A stretch of DNA of 64,000 nt from Branchiostoma floridae (GCF_000003815.2 NC_049991.1:4429298-4493297), one strand, 5' to 3'; counted from the first letter of the stretch, positions 1 through 11,508 are shown. Notes: generated by a model not told the origin, from the sequence alone. Made by a program: numbers and translations.

Positions 1-11
1 CTCTTCCACAG

Positions 12-512
12 GAGCTCCTATGCATATCTAATTGGTTATTGGAATCGCCAGATCCTATTTTTTCGAAAGTGAAAGAAATCACCACACCTTCCATTCAGAA
101 AATGTTCAACATGAAATTACATGAAGTCATTCAACATTTTCTAGCAAGGTAACTAGGTATAAGTACCGTTATAATCTCATTGTGATGCACATGGGTACAA
201 TTGCAGTTAACGTTTTCTTTATACAATCAGGGCATAACTTTTACTAATTATCAAGCAGGTGCAGGTACTGTGCTGTAGTATTGTTTGTTTTCTTCAAGCT
301 GAAAACTTAAATCTTCTTCTAGTTTGTCTGAGCCATTACCGAATCGGAGACGTCTCAAATTTTTACAAGAATTTTACCATCCTGTTGCTTCATTTTTTTC
401 TGAAAAATCCCAGGACCAACAACTTTACTTGATATGGCTCTTTATCTGTATATTTCTATATATTTCAATGGCAGTAAAGTATTTCTCTCTCTCTTCTTTT
501 ATGATTCTGTAA
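12..512 (+). CDS. 3' end of an unrecognised gene, two exons, C-terminal hydrophobic segment
   Basis: Two exons in one phase-consistent frame. Exon A is 12-148 (acceptor ending ..CCACAG; it may also be open from base 1) and ends in phase 2 before GTAACT. Exon B starts at 323 after a pyrimidine-rich ..CTTCTTCTAG. The joined frame reads ELLCISNWLLESPDP... then ...LSEPLPNRRRLKFLQEF... and stops at 510-512. The last 30 or so residues (LYLIWLFICIFLYISMAV onward) form a hydrophobic stretch long enough for a tail-anchor or last membrane helix. A strong alternative donor (GTAAAGT at 475) could instead end exon B and continue the gene. I recognise no family. The 5' part lies outside the window. Nothing here fixes a function. 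Confidence 0.5.
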
Positions 513-1080
513 ACCACTGTTAAACTGTTTTACTTTGTATGCAATCTGCCTTTAAGCATAATCTTGCCTTAGCGTAACAATGTCGTGCGCGTAGAGTGCG
601 AGATCCGTAAGATAGGAGTGTCGACCTTGTTCGAGGTCAGTGGTCATACACTGGCACTAAGGGCATTTTATTGGATTGAAACTCTGTCAGTTTAAAGTTA
701 CTTGCCGTAGGGAACATACTCTGGGACGTAATCATGGTTTCTTTGTCGGTTGTGTTGTCTTCTGTTGTGTGTGACATTGTGACATTGTGTTCATATCGCA
801 TACAAAAACATCGACTTATACCAAAAACATACTTAAAATTAAAAGCTAACCTACCTTACCGCCAAATGTAAAACACAATTTTGCACGAATCAACAGCAAA
901 ATCAGCGTCTCGAAAGAACGAAACCAAATGAAAAATATTGAAAATTGCCAGGGATACCCCAAACAGTTGGTGCACGACGTCAGTTGTTGGCGTTACATCA
1001 CACATTATAAAGTTTATTGCAAATTCTTGCAGCTGACATAAAAGATTCAAACAGTGTAAAAACAATTATATCACAAGTGT
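513..1080. other. Spacer, no gene seen
   Basis: Mostly AT-rich sequence without a convincing exon. It presumably contains the 3' UTR of the gene ending at 512. The stretch 937-1000 is the first member of a direct-repeat pair described separately. Confidence 0.5.
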
Positions 1081-1434
1081 TTACTCTAGTCTAAGGCTAG
1101 AAAAAGCTAACTCTAGATCCTGTGCTAGTGGGTTCGACTCCTTTTTCGAGAAGACGAAAGATCCCACTTTTTCTATTATGTGTGGGGTTTGTGGTGTTAG
1201 AAGGAGGGCTGTTTTCTTTTTGTCGGAGAATGTGAGGAGGTCTGGGTGGAATTTGGTGGCCTCTTTTAACAGCTCTTTTCTTTCGTGATTATAAAAAGAG
1301 CAGTTTGACATAAAATGTGTTTTGTCTTCCACCACGTTTGACGTACATTGTTTGCACGTTCTATCACACACGGATAGCCTCTTGATCTTGTAATACGACA
1401 TAATACGACTTGCATTATACAACACATAACCCAC
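1081..1434 (-). pseudogene. C-terminal remnant of a non-LTR retrotransposon ORF (zinc-knuckle region)
   Basis: An open frame of 117 codons contains CDRTCKQCTSNVVEDKTHFM followed by NCSFYNHERKELL. The arrangement C-x2-C, then V/IED-x-HF, then C-x2-Y-x3-R is the pattern at the C-terminus of many LINE ORF2 proteins (zf-RVT type). A lysine-rich tail follows, with a stop at 1081. No reverse-transcriptase core is found upstream on the - strand, where (AT)n and a palindrome lie instead. This is therefore a 5'-truncated copy. The clade is not determined. It is an inactive fragment and not a host gene. Confidence 0.5.
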
Positions 1435-1500
1435 TCCATCTGCTTGGAGAAAAGCTAATTACCAACGGTACCACACGTATGTTAAACGTAAAATGTGATA

Positions 1501-1502
<2 letters not shown>

Positions 1503-1549
<47 letters not shown>
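1503..1549. repeat. (AT)n microsatellite
   Basis: Uninterrupted alternating AT of about 45 bp. The TYR/ILE-rich open frames through it are artefacts. Confidence 0.95.
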
Positions 1550-1552
<3 letters not shown>

Positions 1553-1585
1553 AATTTGTTATATATATATATATAACAAATTTCC
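1550..1585. repeat. Perfect 36-bp palindrome next to the AT tract
   Basis: Arms GGAAATTTGTT (1550-1560) and AACAAATTTCC (1575-1585) flank (AT)7. The whole is self-complementary and could extrude as a cruciform together with the adjacent AT repeat. Confidence 0.9.
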
Positions 1586-2109
1586 AGTACATACCAACAC
1601 AACAGCAGCGTAACAGCACAAGCAAAAGATAACACATGTACACCAGGTCCCCAAACGCACAAGTAGATAAATAACAGTTAATTATCATATTCAAAATTGT
1701 CATAGATACCCCAAACAGTTGATCTACGACGTCGATTGTTCCAGAGTCACAGAGTCAAGCATCTGTTTAGGGATACCACTACCGCGACACATAACCCACT
1801 TTTTCTGCTTTGGGATAAGCTGATTACCAAACGCTGAAACCACATTGCCTGTTCCACAATATCGAAAATATGATTCCCGAGATTATTACATCGATTATAA
1901 CAACAGCAACCGAGAAAAGAAGGTAATCATCGCGTAACTGAGTACTTTTTAATTAAGTTATATAGACATACAGGCCTACAACTGAGAACGCCTGCAAATG
2001 GGGTCAACGACCTTGAGGTCATTGACCCCTGGGCCATTGGAAAATGACCCAATTAATCCGCAAAAATCATTTTATAGTGGTTTATGACAGAAATCATGCA
2101 TAGGTCATT

Positions 2110-2810
2110 TAAATTAATATCCAGTGCACCCCTGTACCAAAATTTAGGTTGTTTGGTCGTAAAAGGGTACAAGACTCCCAAGTGTCCCTTTTTGGGGAAA
2201 AAATGGCCAAAAAGTGCAAAATGAAGCATTTTGTTGTAATGTATGCCAAAAGTGCTATAGAATCTATATGGGCAAATGATCAAGGCACCCCTATGCCAAA
2301 ATGGAGGTCATTTGGTCGTAAAACCAGGGTAGAGGAGCAAAAAGTGTCCTTATTTGGTAAAAAAAATGGCCAAAAAATTTAGCATTTTGTTGTACTGTAT
2401 GCTAAAAGTGTTAATGAATCAATGTGCACATATGTTCAGGGCACTTCTGTACCCAATTTCAGATCATTTGATTTAAAAAACAGGGCATAAAAATGTCCTT
2501 TTTTTGTCAAAGAATTGCCAAAAAGTCGCAAACTTAAGCAGTTTGTTGCTCTTTGTGCCAAAACCGTTATTGGATCTGTATGGGCATACCATCAACGCAC
2601 CTCTGTACCAAATTTAAGTTCATTCGGTTGTAATACCAGGGAAAATTCAGTCCAAAAAAACTCGATAAAACCAATTTAGAGGCAGATATGACAAAAAAAT
2701 ATTTAAACAAACGTCAAAGGGTATTAGCCCACTCTACCTTTGTGCCATTTCAAATTTCAAGTCATTCGGTCCAGGAACGACGGAGATAAATCAATCTGAA
2801 GATTTGACCG
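2110..2810. repeat. Degenerate tandem repeat, about 155-bp period, 4-5 copies
   Basis: A recognisable block (GCACCYCTGTACCAAA.TT, then TCATTTGGT and a GTAAAACCAGGG-like string) starts near 2122, 2284, 2440 and 2595, with a weaker copy near 2737. The spacings are about 162, 156, 155 and 142 bp. Between blocks the string TGGCCAAAAAG..GCA..TTTGTTGT also recurs. Open frames across it differ between copies, so it is probably not coding. It lies just beyond the last F5/8C exon found on the - strand. Confidence 0.8.
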
Positions 2811-3080
2811 GAGAAAGAAAGAAGGAACATTACGAATAAAACATATATCACCATACCTGTGGTATGGTTGAAATATAATTACGGATATAATATTTTCAAC
2901 CGTTCCGTACCGACGAAACGCGGAGTGAAAATAACTTTATTTCACCATACCATGGCTGAAATGTAATGAAACATCACCTTAGAGCAACATGGATGACGAT
3001 AGACATCACAACTGATGAAGTTAAGAGGATTCCATAATATAAAAACCGTGAGTCCTTTATCTATCAAAATGCATGCCTAC

Positions 3081-5398
3081 CTGCAACCATTCGCCGACGG
3101 TGTTTGGGGATCTGGGGATCCAACTGCGACCAGAACCGTGTAGCCGTGCGTGGTATGGCTGGTAGGTAGCACTGTAGATCGAGGATGCAGTAATGCTGCT
3201 ATCAGGTATGGCACCAGATTGCATTCCGAGTGGATCATTGCAGACTGGAAGGGTGAAAAACTCAGATTTTACATAAAAAAAGCAAAGGTTGACAATTACG
3301 TGAAAACTGATCTTGGCATTTTACGGTCGCCAGGATGCTATCTTCTAAAGCATGTAGTAGCGAGCGTTTACTAAACCAAATGAAAGTCAGTCGGCTTTTT
3401 ATGAAACGTTAAACCCAAGACTATTCAACACAAGCAAAACACGACAATCTGCCACGAGTATTTTCGAAACTGTGCCCATAACTAAGTAAATGATGTAAAA
3501 GTGAAAGGCCGCCATTTACTCGCGAGCAAATACAGTATATTTCAACCCATCTCCATCCCAATGCAAAAATGTGTTGTTAGATATCAACCTTTTGAAGAAA
3601 TTGACCAATCCCAAAAATCATTCCCCTCGAAGATGGATTTTTCAAAGCCCCCTATACAAGAATGGAATTTTCCTAAACACCTCTTTCTATGCAAAATGGA
3701 CTGTTCTATGTAAAGCATTTTCCATTCCTATCTAGAAATAGCCTGGGTACCATCCAGAAAGTACTTCCCTCTGGCGTTGATTATATACTATATGCAGTCG
3801 CTTCTCGCTTCGGCTTTTATTATACACTATATACAGTCGCTTCTCGCTCTGACATTTATTTTACACTATATACAGTCGCTTCTCTGTTGTTCCGTCTGGA
3901 ATACTACAGCAGAACTTGTGTGTTTCTATATTAACACTGCATAACTCTAGATGGACCCTTTTGATATTTTGTAGGTTTCGGAAAATGAAGGTCCAATTCA
4001 ATAATGGGTCTCCTAGCGGCTCCCTGAGGTAATACAGCAGAACTTCCAGTTTAAAGTCTCATTTTCTGGAAGTACTATGGCAATAATTTTTGAGTTGTGG
4101 ATAAATCTTGCGGAAGGGAGTAAGTGTTGTGACTTTAGACCCCCTAGTGGCTATCAAATAAGACATGCATTCCACGAGGAAGCCACTAACACTGTATTTC
4201 GAAAACATAGAATAAACAAAAACCCAACAAGGCTTCACAAAAGCAAGCTGGGCAATTAAGAGTAAGTGATCACCAGTTTGATATCAAAATAGAATTCACA
4301 CTCACCAGACTGTCGTTTTCCGTGCGGTATGGCCATGTCCTGATCACCACCATTATTGTTGTCACCCAACACCAGATCTGTGAATGATAGAACATCTAAA
4401 AGTTGTAGTGAAAAGTACAACTGTTACAGAATAGACCAAACTCTTAATCAGGTAACAAGCTCTACGCAAAATGATGCATGTCTAATCTACAACATAACTA
4501 TGGTCAATCATAAGAACCTTTTGATGGCAAAAGATATAGCCTATTTTTAAATACGAGAAGTTATGCCAAATGCATTATTATAGTTTCATTTTTGTAAAAT
4601 AAATTGAAACTTTATTTGCACAAAGGTAATAAGATTATAAATTCACTTATCCATACAAATTCGAACAACAAAATCAGACGTTCCATTGCGTGGACGATAT
4701 GTGCCTTAAGCATTTTGCCTAATCACATCTTTGACCTTTGGGCCACGTTGCGACCCTATTCTCACTGATTTGCACCCAGAATTGTTTATAATTACATTCA
4801 TGCATATCAGTTCACAATTCTCCATATTTGATTTTAAACTCATTTAATAAAAAAGTGTGTTACTACGAAGCAAGTTTTATTACTGTTTTTACGTTGTTTT
4901 GTCCAAAAGAATGCAAATGATATTTCACTTTCCATTCATACCTTTTCTTTGCCATATCTTTCAAGTTTGCCACAATTGATTTCGTGATATAAGATAATGG
5001 CATGGACAGCTTAATTTGTACTATCGAAAATCTGAGTATGCAACCATGTTTACCTCCAAAAACTAAAGGAAAAAAACTCTACCTTCAAGCTCTTTAAGCA
5101 GAAGTTCAGCTTCCTCAATTGCAGATGAAGCATCTTTATCCTTGAGTTGCTGTCCCTGCCATTCGCTCTTGGCTTATGATAGAAAATAGATTAAGATCAG
5201 ATTTTGACTGACATTAAAACTACTCAAGTTATAACAATCTTGTCATTTGGTACAGGCTTATTGTAAAGTGAGACAAATGTTAAATCAAAATGTTAAATCC
5301 TCCTTTTTTCGTTCCCTTTATATCATGGAATGTTTACCTGGATACACGGCTCCAGCCAGGAGTGTCAGCGCCAGGACAAGCATGAAGTGACGGGTCAT
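3081..5398 (-). CDS. Secreted protein with signal peptide, GKR-ending propeptide and F5/8C (discoidin) domain start
   Basis: Four coding exons on the - strand: 5398-5338, 5172-5083, 4377-4306 and 3244-3081. The first three end in phase 1 and the last in phase 0; donors are GTAAAC, GTAGAG, GTGAGT and GTAGGC. Exon 1 encodes a signal peptide, MTRHFMLVLALTLLAGAVYP. Residues 21-69 are charged and acidic (IEEAELLLKELED) and then Asn/Gly-rich, ending in GKRQS at 70-74, a dibasic site of the kind cut by proprotein convertases. From Cys76 the frame reads CNDPLGMQSGAIPDSSITAS ... ARLHGSG ... GEWLQ, the classic N-terminal half of an F5/8 type C domain, a fold that often binds lipid or glycan. After GEWLQ the family usually continues V-D/N-L-G; that exon and the C-terminal half were not found between 540 and 3080. 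A 27-nt 5' UTR precedes the ATG back to acceptor 5426-5427. The protein is probably extracellular; the partner is unknown. Confidence 0.75.
3783..3893. repeat. Three tandem copies of a TATACAGTCGCTTCTCG module
   Basis: TATATACTATATGCAGTCGC at 3783 and two later copies of ACACTATATACAGTCGCTTC (near 3824 and 3867), about 43-45 bp apart. They lie in the intron between the F5/8C and GKR exons. Confidence 0.85.
3898..4160. repeat. Two-copy degenerate repeat, about 130-bp period
   Basis: TACAGCAGAACTT occurs near 3904 and 4034. Each copy ends in a CTAGYGGCT string (near 4013 and 4143). Intronic and non-coding. Confidence 0.55.
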
Positions 5399-5704
5399 CT
5401 TCAACCTTAGTCCTGTTCAGTGCCTCTGTAGTCAAGAGAAAAATTCAGAGTTACATCGTGAGCTGTACCTTTGCAACATGTACATAACGTTTCTATGTTG
5501 CACACGAAATTAACGCTCTGCATATATTGTGCCTAGAGATGAATATGTGTAGTCAGTACTAGTCACACATACACACAGTTTCGCTTTTAAGTATAATTTA
5601 TGCCAGGTGAAATTGTGGCTAAGTAATGTTAAAAGGCAGGTGTGAACGTATACAGCCATTGTAGTTAGAGGTCAAAAAGTGGGTGCGACAAGGAGGTGAG
5701 GCAG

Positions 5705-5870
5705 TTAGAAATGGTTTGTCCCAACCTGAACACTCCATCCTCCAAGAACAAAATGGACACATAAACAGTCCCTTCTGCAGGAAGAAATGGACTTTCCCCA
5801 CCTGAATAGACCCTCCAGCATTAAGAAATGGTCTAGCCCCACCTGAACAACCCCTCCTTTAGCAACTTCT
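5705..5870. repeat. Short degenerate tandem repeat (AGAAATGG..CCC.ACCTGAA)
   Basis: AGAAATGGTTTGTCCCAACC, AGAAATGGACTTTCCCCACC and AGAAATGGTCTAGCCCCACC start near 5707, 5781 and 5824. Related short motifs occur near 3540-3700 and 17.08-17.42 kb. The segment lies in the long intron 1 of the F5/8C gene. Confidence 0.7.
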
Positions 5871-5984
5871 AAGTACTTGAGGCACACGTACACACATGGT
5901 GCCAGGGACGCTCGACCAAACAGAAAACATTTCACGTAATAAAGCTTGCCGTCCGTTTATTTTACTGCCTGCATAAATTCGTTA

Positions 5985-6799
5985 TACCCGCCTCACATTA
6001 TATACGATCTTCAGACGTACTTCGCGATCGCAGGAAGGTCGGCTGATTTTAAGATCTTAAGATGGTCTTGCGTATTTTTCGCCCAAAACCTGTACCCTCA
6101 CATATAAGCGAGCCACGTGCGATCGACGGTGAATAAATTTATGATAATGAACCTCCCATGACCTCTTGCACGCGGACAAGGGAATACAAAACGTTCCTCA
6201 AAAAAGGCAAGAGATCAATAAATGTTGCTTATTTTGTTGTCGGAATCTTTTTAACCAATGAATGGAATGCGAGGGCATAATAGAAATGACACAAGAAAGG
6301 AAAGTGTGTCACAAAGCCAGCCTACATACTGCCAAAGGGGCCACAATGTTAGAATTACCCTTACATTCCCAGAAATTCAATATTTGTAAACAATCGGAAG
6401 TCGGGTGAACGTCGCCCGAATGTCGCCCGACTAACGGGCGTTCGCCATCCGATTTGCGTTCGATGATTAATACCTATGTCTGTGCTCGCCTATCGGTCTT
6501 CAGTCGTTGGATTGACGCAAGACTATTGACCGATACCCTTGCGAGGTACGCACGATTTGCACGCACGATCTGCGACTCGGTAACGAGCTCTGCGATCTCG
6601 AAGATCTCCTGCGACTTGTCGCTTATGTTAAGAACATGTTTCGCTGCACCGCGACCTTCGCAAGACTCCTGAAAATTGCCGGCGATCCCTAAAAATCGCA
6701 AGATGATCGTGAGAACACCGGACGTCTTACTCACGAAAATGTCATTTAGAGCTCGTAAACTAGTCTTCCGATCGAATCGCGCCTAATGTGAGGCGGGTA
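5985..6799. mobile_element. Harbinger-like MITE, 815 bp, TTA target-site duplication
   Basis: Terminal inverted repeats TACCCGCCTCACATTA (5985-6000) and TAATGTGAGGCGGGTA (6784-6799) match perfectly over 16 bp. They are flanked by TTA at 5982-5984 and TTA at 6800-6802. A 3-bp TWA duplication is the hallmark of PIF/Harbinger insertion. The interior is rich in GATCG/CGATC words and has no transposase frame, so the element is non-autonomous. Its right part, read inverted, is homologous to the element starting at 7719 and to the ends of the element at 59251. Confidence 0.85.
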
Positions 6800-6846
6800 T
6801 TATGGAGACTATCGTCAGAATTTGCATGATTAACATGTTGCTACAT

Positions 6847-6918
6847 TTCACACTACTTAAGAAACATACTGTATTAATATCATTCACACTACTTAAGAAA
6901 CATACTGTATTAATATCC
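6847..6918. repeat. 36-bp tandem duplication
   Basis: A 36-bp unit containing CACACTACTTAAGAAACATA and CTGTATTAATATC is repeated head to tail with essentially no change, so the duplication is recent. Confidence 0.9.
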
Positions 6919-7718
6919 AGTGTTACAAATTTTTGTAATTTTGAAATATATATGCAAATGAGGTAAGCATTTGCAAATAAATTCCACATCACATGGTAAT
7001 CTTAAGAATAACAATTACATTTGACGAAAAGATTAAACACCTATCATTTAACAGTGAGGTTTTATTAGTATTGCCCCTTTATAAAGCTTAAAATGATATA
7101 GGTCAGATAATTTAAATTTAGCAGCTTTTTTAATAATTAACAGAGATGTTTTGTGACTTTACTGGAAACTGAGCAGACCATTGGTCACTCATTGTGATGT
7201 CAAAATTCAACGCGACCAGTAAATATGGAGGCAAAGGGCCTTTAGAATAGAACAGGCTAAACAAGGCAAAACAAACAGGTAATGCATGACAAAAATAGGA
7301 AGACGTCAAGTCATGGAACCATGAATATCTTGTTTGAAACTGTTGAAGACATGTGAGTCTGGAAAGCCTTTGGTTTGGGGCTCAAAGAAGTGGTGACCTT
7401 TACCACAGTGCTACAGACACATGACCTTCAAACCCGGACGTTTGGTTCTGGACCCTTGGTCACACACCGTCACATCACCTTCTTTTTGATGGAAGTAGGC
7501 ATATTCCTACACTGTATAGGGTGCCCACTCGGAGTAATACATGAATGACACCTTTGGTTGAACTAACGCTGCATGTTTGTCGGGCGGGCACAAGACATGA
7601 TGTATGGTATGTACGTGTGGCGGTGGCTCGCCCCGGCCTGTTGCTGGGCCCTCCATAAATCAACCGGTACAAGTACAATACTTGTGGGTGTAGACCTGGC
7701 CTGTTACCGATGTGGTTA

Positions 7719-8015
7719 TACCCCTGTCACATTACGCGAAAACCGATTGGACGACGATTCTGCGAGCTCTAAATGACATTTTCTTGAGTAAGACGTCCGG
7801 TGTTCTCACGATCATCTCGGATTTGTCGGGATCGCCGGCGATTTTCAGGGGTCGTACGAAACATGTTCTTAACATAAGCGACAAGTCGCCGGTGATCTCT
7901 GAGTTCGCAGAGATCGTTACCAAGTCGCCTGCAGATCGTGCAGATCGTGCAAATCGGATTGCGAACGTCCGTCAGTCGGGTGACGTGCAAGAAATCACTC
8001 ACCGGACGGATATAC
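7719..8015. mobile_element. Truncated second copy of the TTA-flanked MITE family
   Basis: It begins TACCCCTGTCACATTA directly after TTA (7716-7718). It then follows the inverted sequence of the 5985-6799 element: GCGAGCTCTAAATGACATTT, AGTAAGACGTCCGGTGTTCT, AACATGTTCTTAACATAAGC. Homology fades near 8015 and no right terminus is found, so the copy is 3'-truncated or recombined. The long open frames across it on both strands are by-products. Confidence 0.75.
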
Positions 8016-8511
8016 ATACATACATGCGTGTGGTGCTCAATTATCGTGGTCTGGGAAACGGTAGGATCTATGAGTTTTATCGATTTATTGACTGCACAAA
8101 AAGTACAGCAACTTTCGAAAAGCAACCTGCAAAATGTGGGTGTGGTGGCTCGAAGTCTTGGCTTGTCCCAAGCACAGTTAAAAAATCAGTGGTAGACTAA
8201 AGGGGAAAATGGGAAACTGACCAGGCTTTTTCCTGGTGTGGTTAAAAAATCAGCGATGACTTGTAGGGAAAACGACGAAGACTGACAGGACTCGGTTTGT
8301 GATTATCCATGATGCCAGATCCCCGATGTCTATAACATCTACCGTGTTTTTTCAGGGCCTAACTCTGGGGAGCCTGTTGTTGACTTTCCCTGGGGGCATG
8401 TTGGCCATAGAGCCGAAGAGTTGTCTCGTGTAGACCCTCAGTCAGGCATCCAGACTAGATAACGACTTACTCGCCCCGACTTGTTGCTCGTCTGCATGCG
8501 TCTCTTCAAAA

Positions 8512-8645
8512 ATTCATCGCGCGCGCGATCCATTTATATGTTACGGTAAAAAATTGGAAAATTAAAGTCCACCGCGCGCGACCCACGAAAAATCCACCGC
8601 ACGCGCGCGATCCATTGTTATGTTTGATACGGTGAAAATTTAAAA
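8512..8645. repeat. CpG-dense alternating CG direct repeats
   Basis: Two copies of a module with CGCGCGCG followed by ATCCATT, ATGTT and ACGGTRAAAA (near 8515-8551 and 8595-8640), plus a third CGCGCGCG run at 8572. Alternating CG runs are prone to Z-DNA. This stands out from the AT-rich surroundings. Confidence 0.75.
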
Positions 8646-9567
8646 AGGGGGCCCTGATGGACATTTTACGACCTAGCGCTGCCTTTGGCACTTTCGGGCA
8701 TGATTCCTACGTGGTGACATGGACACCCTGCGACAGGAGTTAAAATCAATTCAGAGTTAGAATCAACTCTTTGAAATCTTTGAAATCTTTATTAACTCGG
8801 GAACAGGTGACAAATAGGCGCCGTGACCTGATCGTGAACACCACGAGAGGTACCCTAGCAGTATGCGGCTTTGGAGTCCGACGCGACCGGGGCTTAACCT
8901 ACGATGGGCACCGGAGCATTCAGCGGGTGGCGACGGCCTACTCGCCACGGCGTGTTGCCGGCACATGCGATGCAGAAAGCTCCGTACAAGGATAGCGACT
9001 GACTGAACTCAGCCCCTTGCTGGTACGCGCCGCTAAGCTCACTTATTTACGGTTTGAGGATTCAGAATAAGTCAGCCCGCTCAATGCGAGGGGCGAGAAA
9101 TCACTGGAGCGTTTTGCGCGCATGCGACATACGCGTAGTACGAATGGTGGTAATATGTGCGGTATGGGGCTATTTTTTCGACTGACGTGGTCTAGTCTTT
9201 AAGTAGCCGAAATCAAAGTGAATATGTGCGTTGCGGTTGACGCCAGCTCCAATACAATTGACATTGTCGTAGCCCCGGCGAGACAGACAAAAGCTCAATA
9301 AAAGAACGACCTTTTCTTTAGCTGAAACATTGACAATCACTAGTGATTATACATAGCATAATATTGATATGGACAAAATATACATCATATTTGTCGTCAG
9401 GGTACCGGTACTTTGTTCCGTGATCGCACCGGTAGCTGCTCTTTTACAATCCGTGAATACATTATCACAGAAGAACAACACGCCCCTAACTGGCCCTATT
9501 ATTTGATTACAATTCGGTAATAAAGAATGTCTAGGTATAAAAATTAAGAGAAGTAAAATGTTCTCAC
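8646..9567. other. Intron-like spacer, no gene recognised
   Basis: GC-richer around 8800-9130, with open frames on both strands that lack any motif or splice support. I see no exon, RNA gene or repeat family that can be named. Confidence 0.4.
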
Positions 9568-9675
9568 CTTAACTTAGAGGAAGAAGGTTGGCTTGACTTG
9601 TCGGTGTGCCCGATCGATGATCGGATGGACTCGATGTTCTTAGAGGTGTGCCTTCTCCTCTCTCCACCAGAACTG
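9568..9675 (-). other. Candidate non-coding first exon of the F5/8C gene
   Basis: On the - strand a TATA box is followed by about 105 bp without an ATG-led frame. It ends in ..CTAAGTTAAG before GTGAGAAC, a strong donor at 9567/9566. The next - strand acceptor with coding support is 5426-5427, directly before the 5' UTR and signal-peptide exon of the F5/8C gene. Pairing them gives a 4.1-kb intron 1. The join is inference; the transcription start is estimated from the TATA position. Confidence 0.5.
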
Positions 9676-9708
9676 CCTGCACACGGCCGGTAGCGTCCCC
9701 TGTTTATA
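9676..9708 (-). promoter_or_regulatory. TATA-box core promoter
   Basis: TATAAACA on the - strand (9708-9701) sits about 30 bp upstream of the predicted start of the candidate exon ending at 9568. The region downstream of it is free of repeats, unlike most of the window. Confidence 0.5.
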
Positions 9709-10429
9709 GCAAATCAGAAGAATTACGATCAAAGTGGGCGGAGAAATCGCACTCCTGAAGACGTATCTTTCTCTGATTGGCTCCGGCAAAAAACTTTCTT
9801 TGCGCCGTCGGTGCATCCACCAATGCAGTTACCGGTAAGTCAGAAGCATTCCAAAGCATTGACCTGTGCACAATCAAGGTGTAGATAAGGTGTGAAGCTA
9901 GCCGGAGGAACTGATTAAATGATACCACCAGACACACCTGTGCAGAAAGTTCTAAAAATGTCTTTGATTGTTTGTTTGTATGTATGTTTGTTTGTTTGTC
10001 TTTGACAAAACTGAAGACCATTGTCGAGAAACTCTAATTAAAAACTCTTTTGATCATTCTGTTAACTCAGAATATGCATTTGGTAGACCCGTAGCCCCAT
10101 ATACATGTACATTTCACTACTAGCGTCGTAAACATTCTTTGTACCTTCTTTCCTTTGTTCTTCTTAAGATCACAGACAGGATGGCGCGATTCATACTCCA
10201 TTACGTCCAATTACTGATAGAATTACAGTTCACCACTTTTCTATTGCCGGGTCATCTCTGTTAAGCTATTTACGACTTCGGTGCTAAGATCAGAAATTTG
10301 TAATTTAAATGACCTTGGAAAGATCTGGAATACTTTTTTAGTACTGAATTTAAACAAATATCAATTACTATTCTGTGTGTATGAAAGTGGTAAACACAAA
10401 CCGATGTAGTTAGTTCAATTGGCATTTGT
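9709..10429. other. Spacer with a short TTTG/TATG simple repeat
   Basis: No exon recognised. About 9962-10003 is a TTTG/TATG-rich simple repeat. The rest is unique-looking sequence upstream of the - strand promoter and before tandem array 1. Confidence 0.5.
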
Positions 10430-11508
10430 TAGACCACTACGAAACCATGACTTTCCCGTTAACGCGTTGTGTTATTTGTGTATTTCGGGCACATAGGGAG
10501 AGGCAACCGTCCTTGAAATTTGCATCGTAATTAATAACAATCATCAATATCTGTACTTTTGGTGGTAACCTGCGAGCTCAGAGATTTCGTTGTATGTACG
10601 TATTTACGCTCACGCCCCTTATAATTAATAGTGGTCACGTACTTTTACTGGTGACGCCGTACATAAACTGATCTATTGTCTAGATGCTCCTTTTGTTCTT
10701 AATGTCACGGAGAGGATGGCGCGTTTATAGTCAATTATGTACAATTATCGATTGCAATCAGTTCAACGATTTTCTATCGCCAGGTCATCTCTGCTGAGCT
10801 TGGCGCTAGCAACATCAGTAGTCTGTCAAGTGAAATGACCCTTGAATGACCTGGAATACCTCTGTCTAGTACTGAATTTAAACCAATATCACACTTTTTA
10901 TGATTTTGTTTGTATGAAGATGGTGAAAACAAACCAGTCAGGAGGATTCAGACAGTGAATCGTTAGTTTTGACAAAGCCACCAACTAAATATTCATATCA
11001 TGACACTCTCAATATCACAGTCATAACTTTGGAATTTCATCCTTTAGGCAATCTTTCACATGCTCACACACTAGGCGACAACACGATTTTTATTGATGCC
11101 ACTTAATCAAACGTTAAACTTTCATCTGAAGCTTTACTTTCTACTTCTTTGGTCTCTGTGACGAAAAAATTCCTCGAAACTCTAATGAAGTAGTGACGTT
11201 ACAGTAAACACGACTCTCGTCAGAAAAGGGACAATCTCAATTATGATCCAAGGATCAAAGGCAAAGCCAGTTAAAAATCCCACGTATATCTAACCTACCC
11301 TGACCAGCAAAGCGTTGGAAACAATGATAAAATAAAAAAATAAATGAATGAATGAGTTAAGAACTTTGTTGGAACAGTTCCTCTTGTAAGGTTATGTGCA
11401 AAACATCAAGGACTGAAAACCATTACAGAAAATAATAATCATAATAGTCTTTGTGCTCAGAACAAGTTTCATTACTGGGACCGTATTGTTTTATCACGTG
11501 AAAGACTT

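Larger units (their letters stand above)
937..1850. repeat. Pairs of diverged direct repeats flanking a LINE remnant
   Basis: The segment 937-1000 (containing ATACCCCAAACAGTTG and ACGACGTC) recurs at 1689-1745. The segment about 1424-1465 (CACATAACCCACT, CTGCTT, AGCTAATTACCAA) recurs at about 1788-1832. The copies are in the same orientation about 750 and 365 bp apart, which suggests local duplication of an interspersed element. No function is implied. Confidence 0.5.

Noticed and set aside
3150-3374. + strand open frame of 74 codons
   Set aside because: It is antisense to the F5/8C exon, starts at GTG after a stop, and has no motif.
4306-5398. Calcitonin-family or other neuropeptide precursor
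   Set aside because: The signal peptide, EEAELLLKELED stretch and GKR site first suggested a peptide hormone. The next phase-matched exon (3081-3244) encodes a clear F5/8C domain instead of a Cys-x5-Cys peptide.
7712-8200. 162-codon + strand frame and its - strand partner
   Set aside because: Most of it lies in the MITE copy at 7719-8015; the frame is not shared with the homologous MITE copies.
8763-8995. GC-rich frames on both strands, possible rRNA fragment
   Set aside because: I could not match any conserved rRNA helix or protein motif; left as unrecognised spacer.
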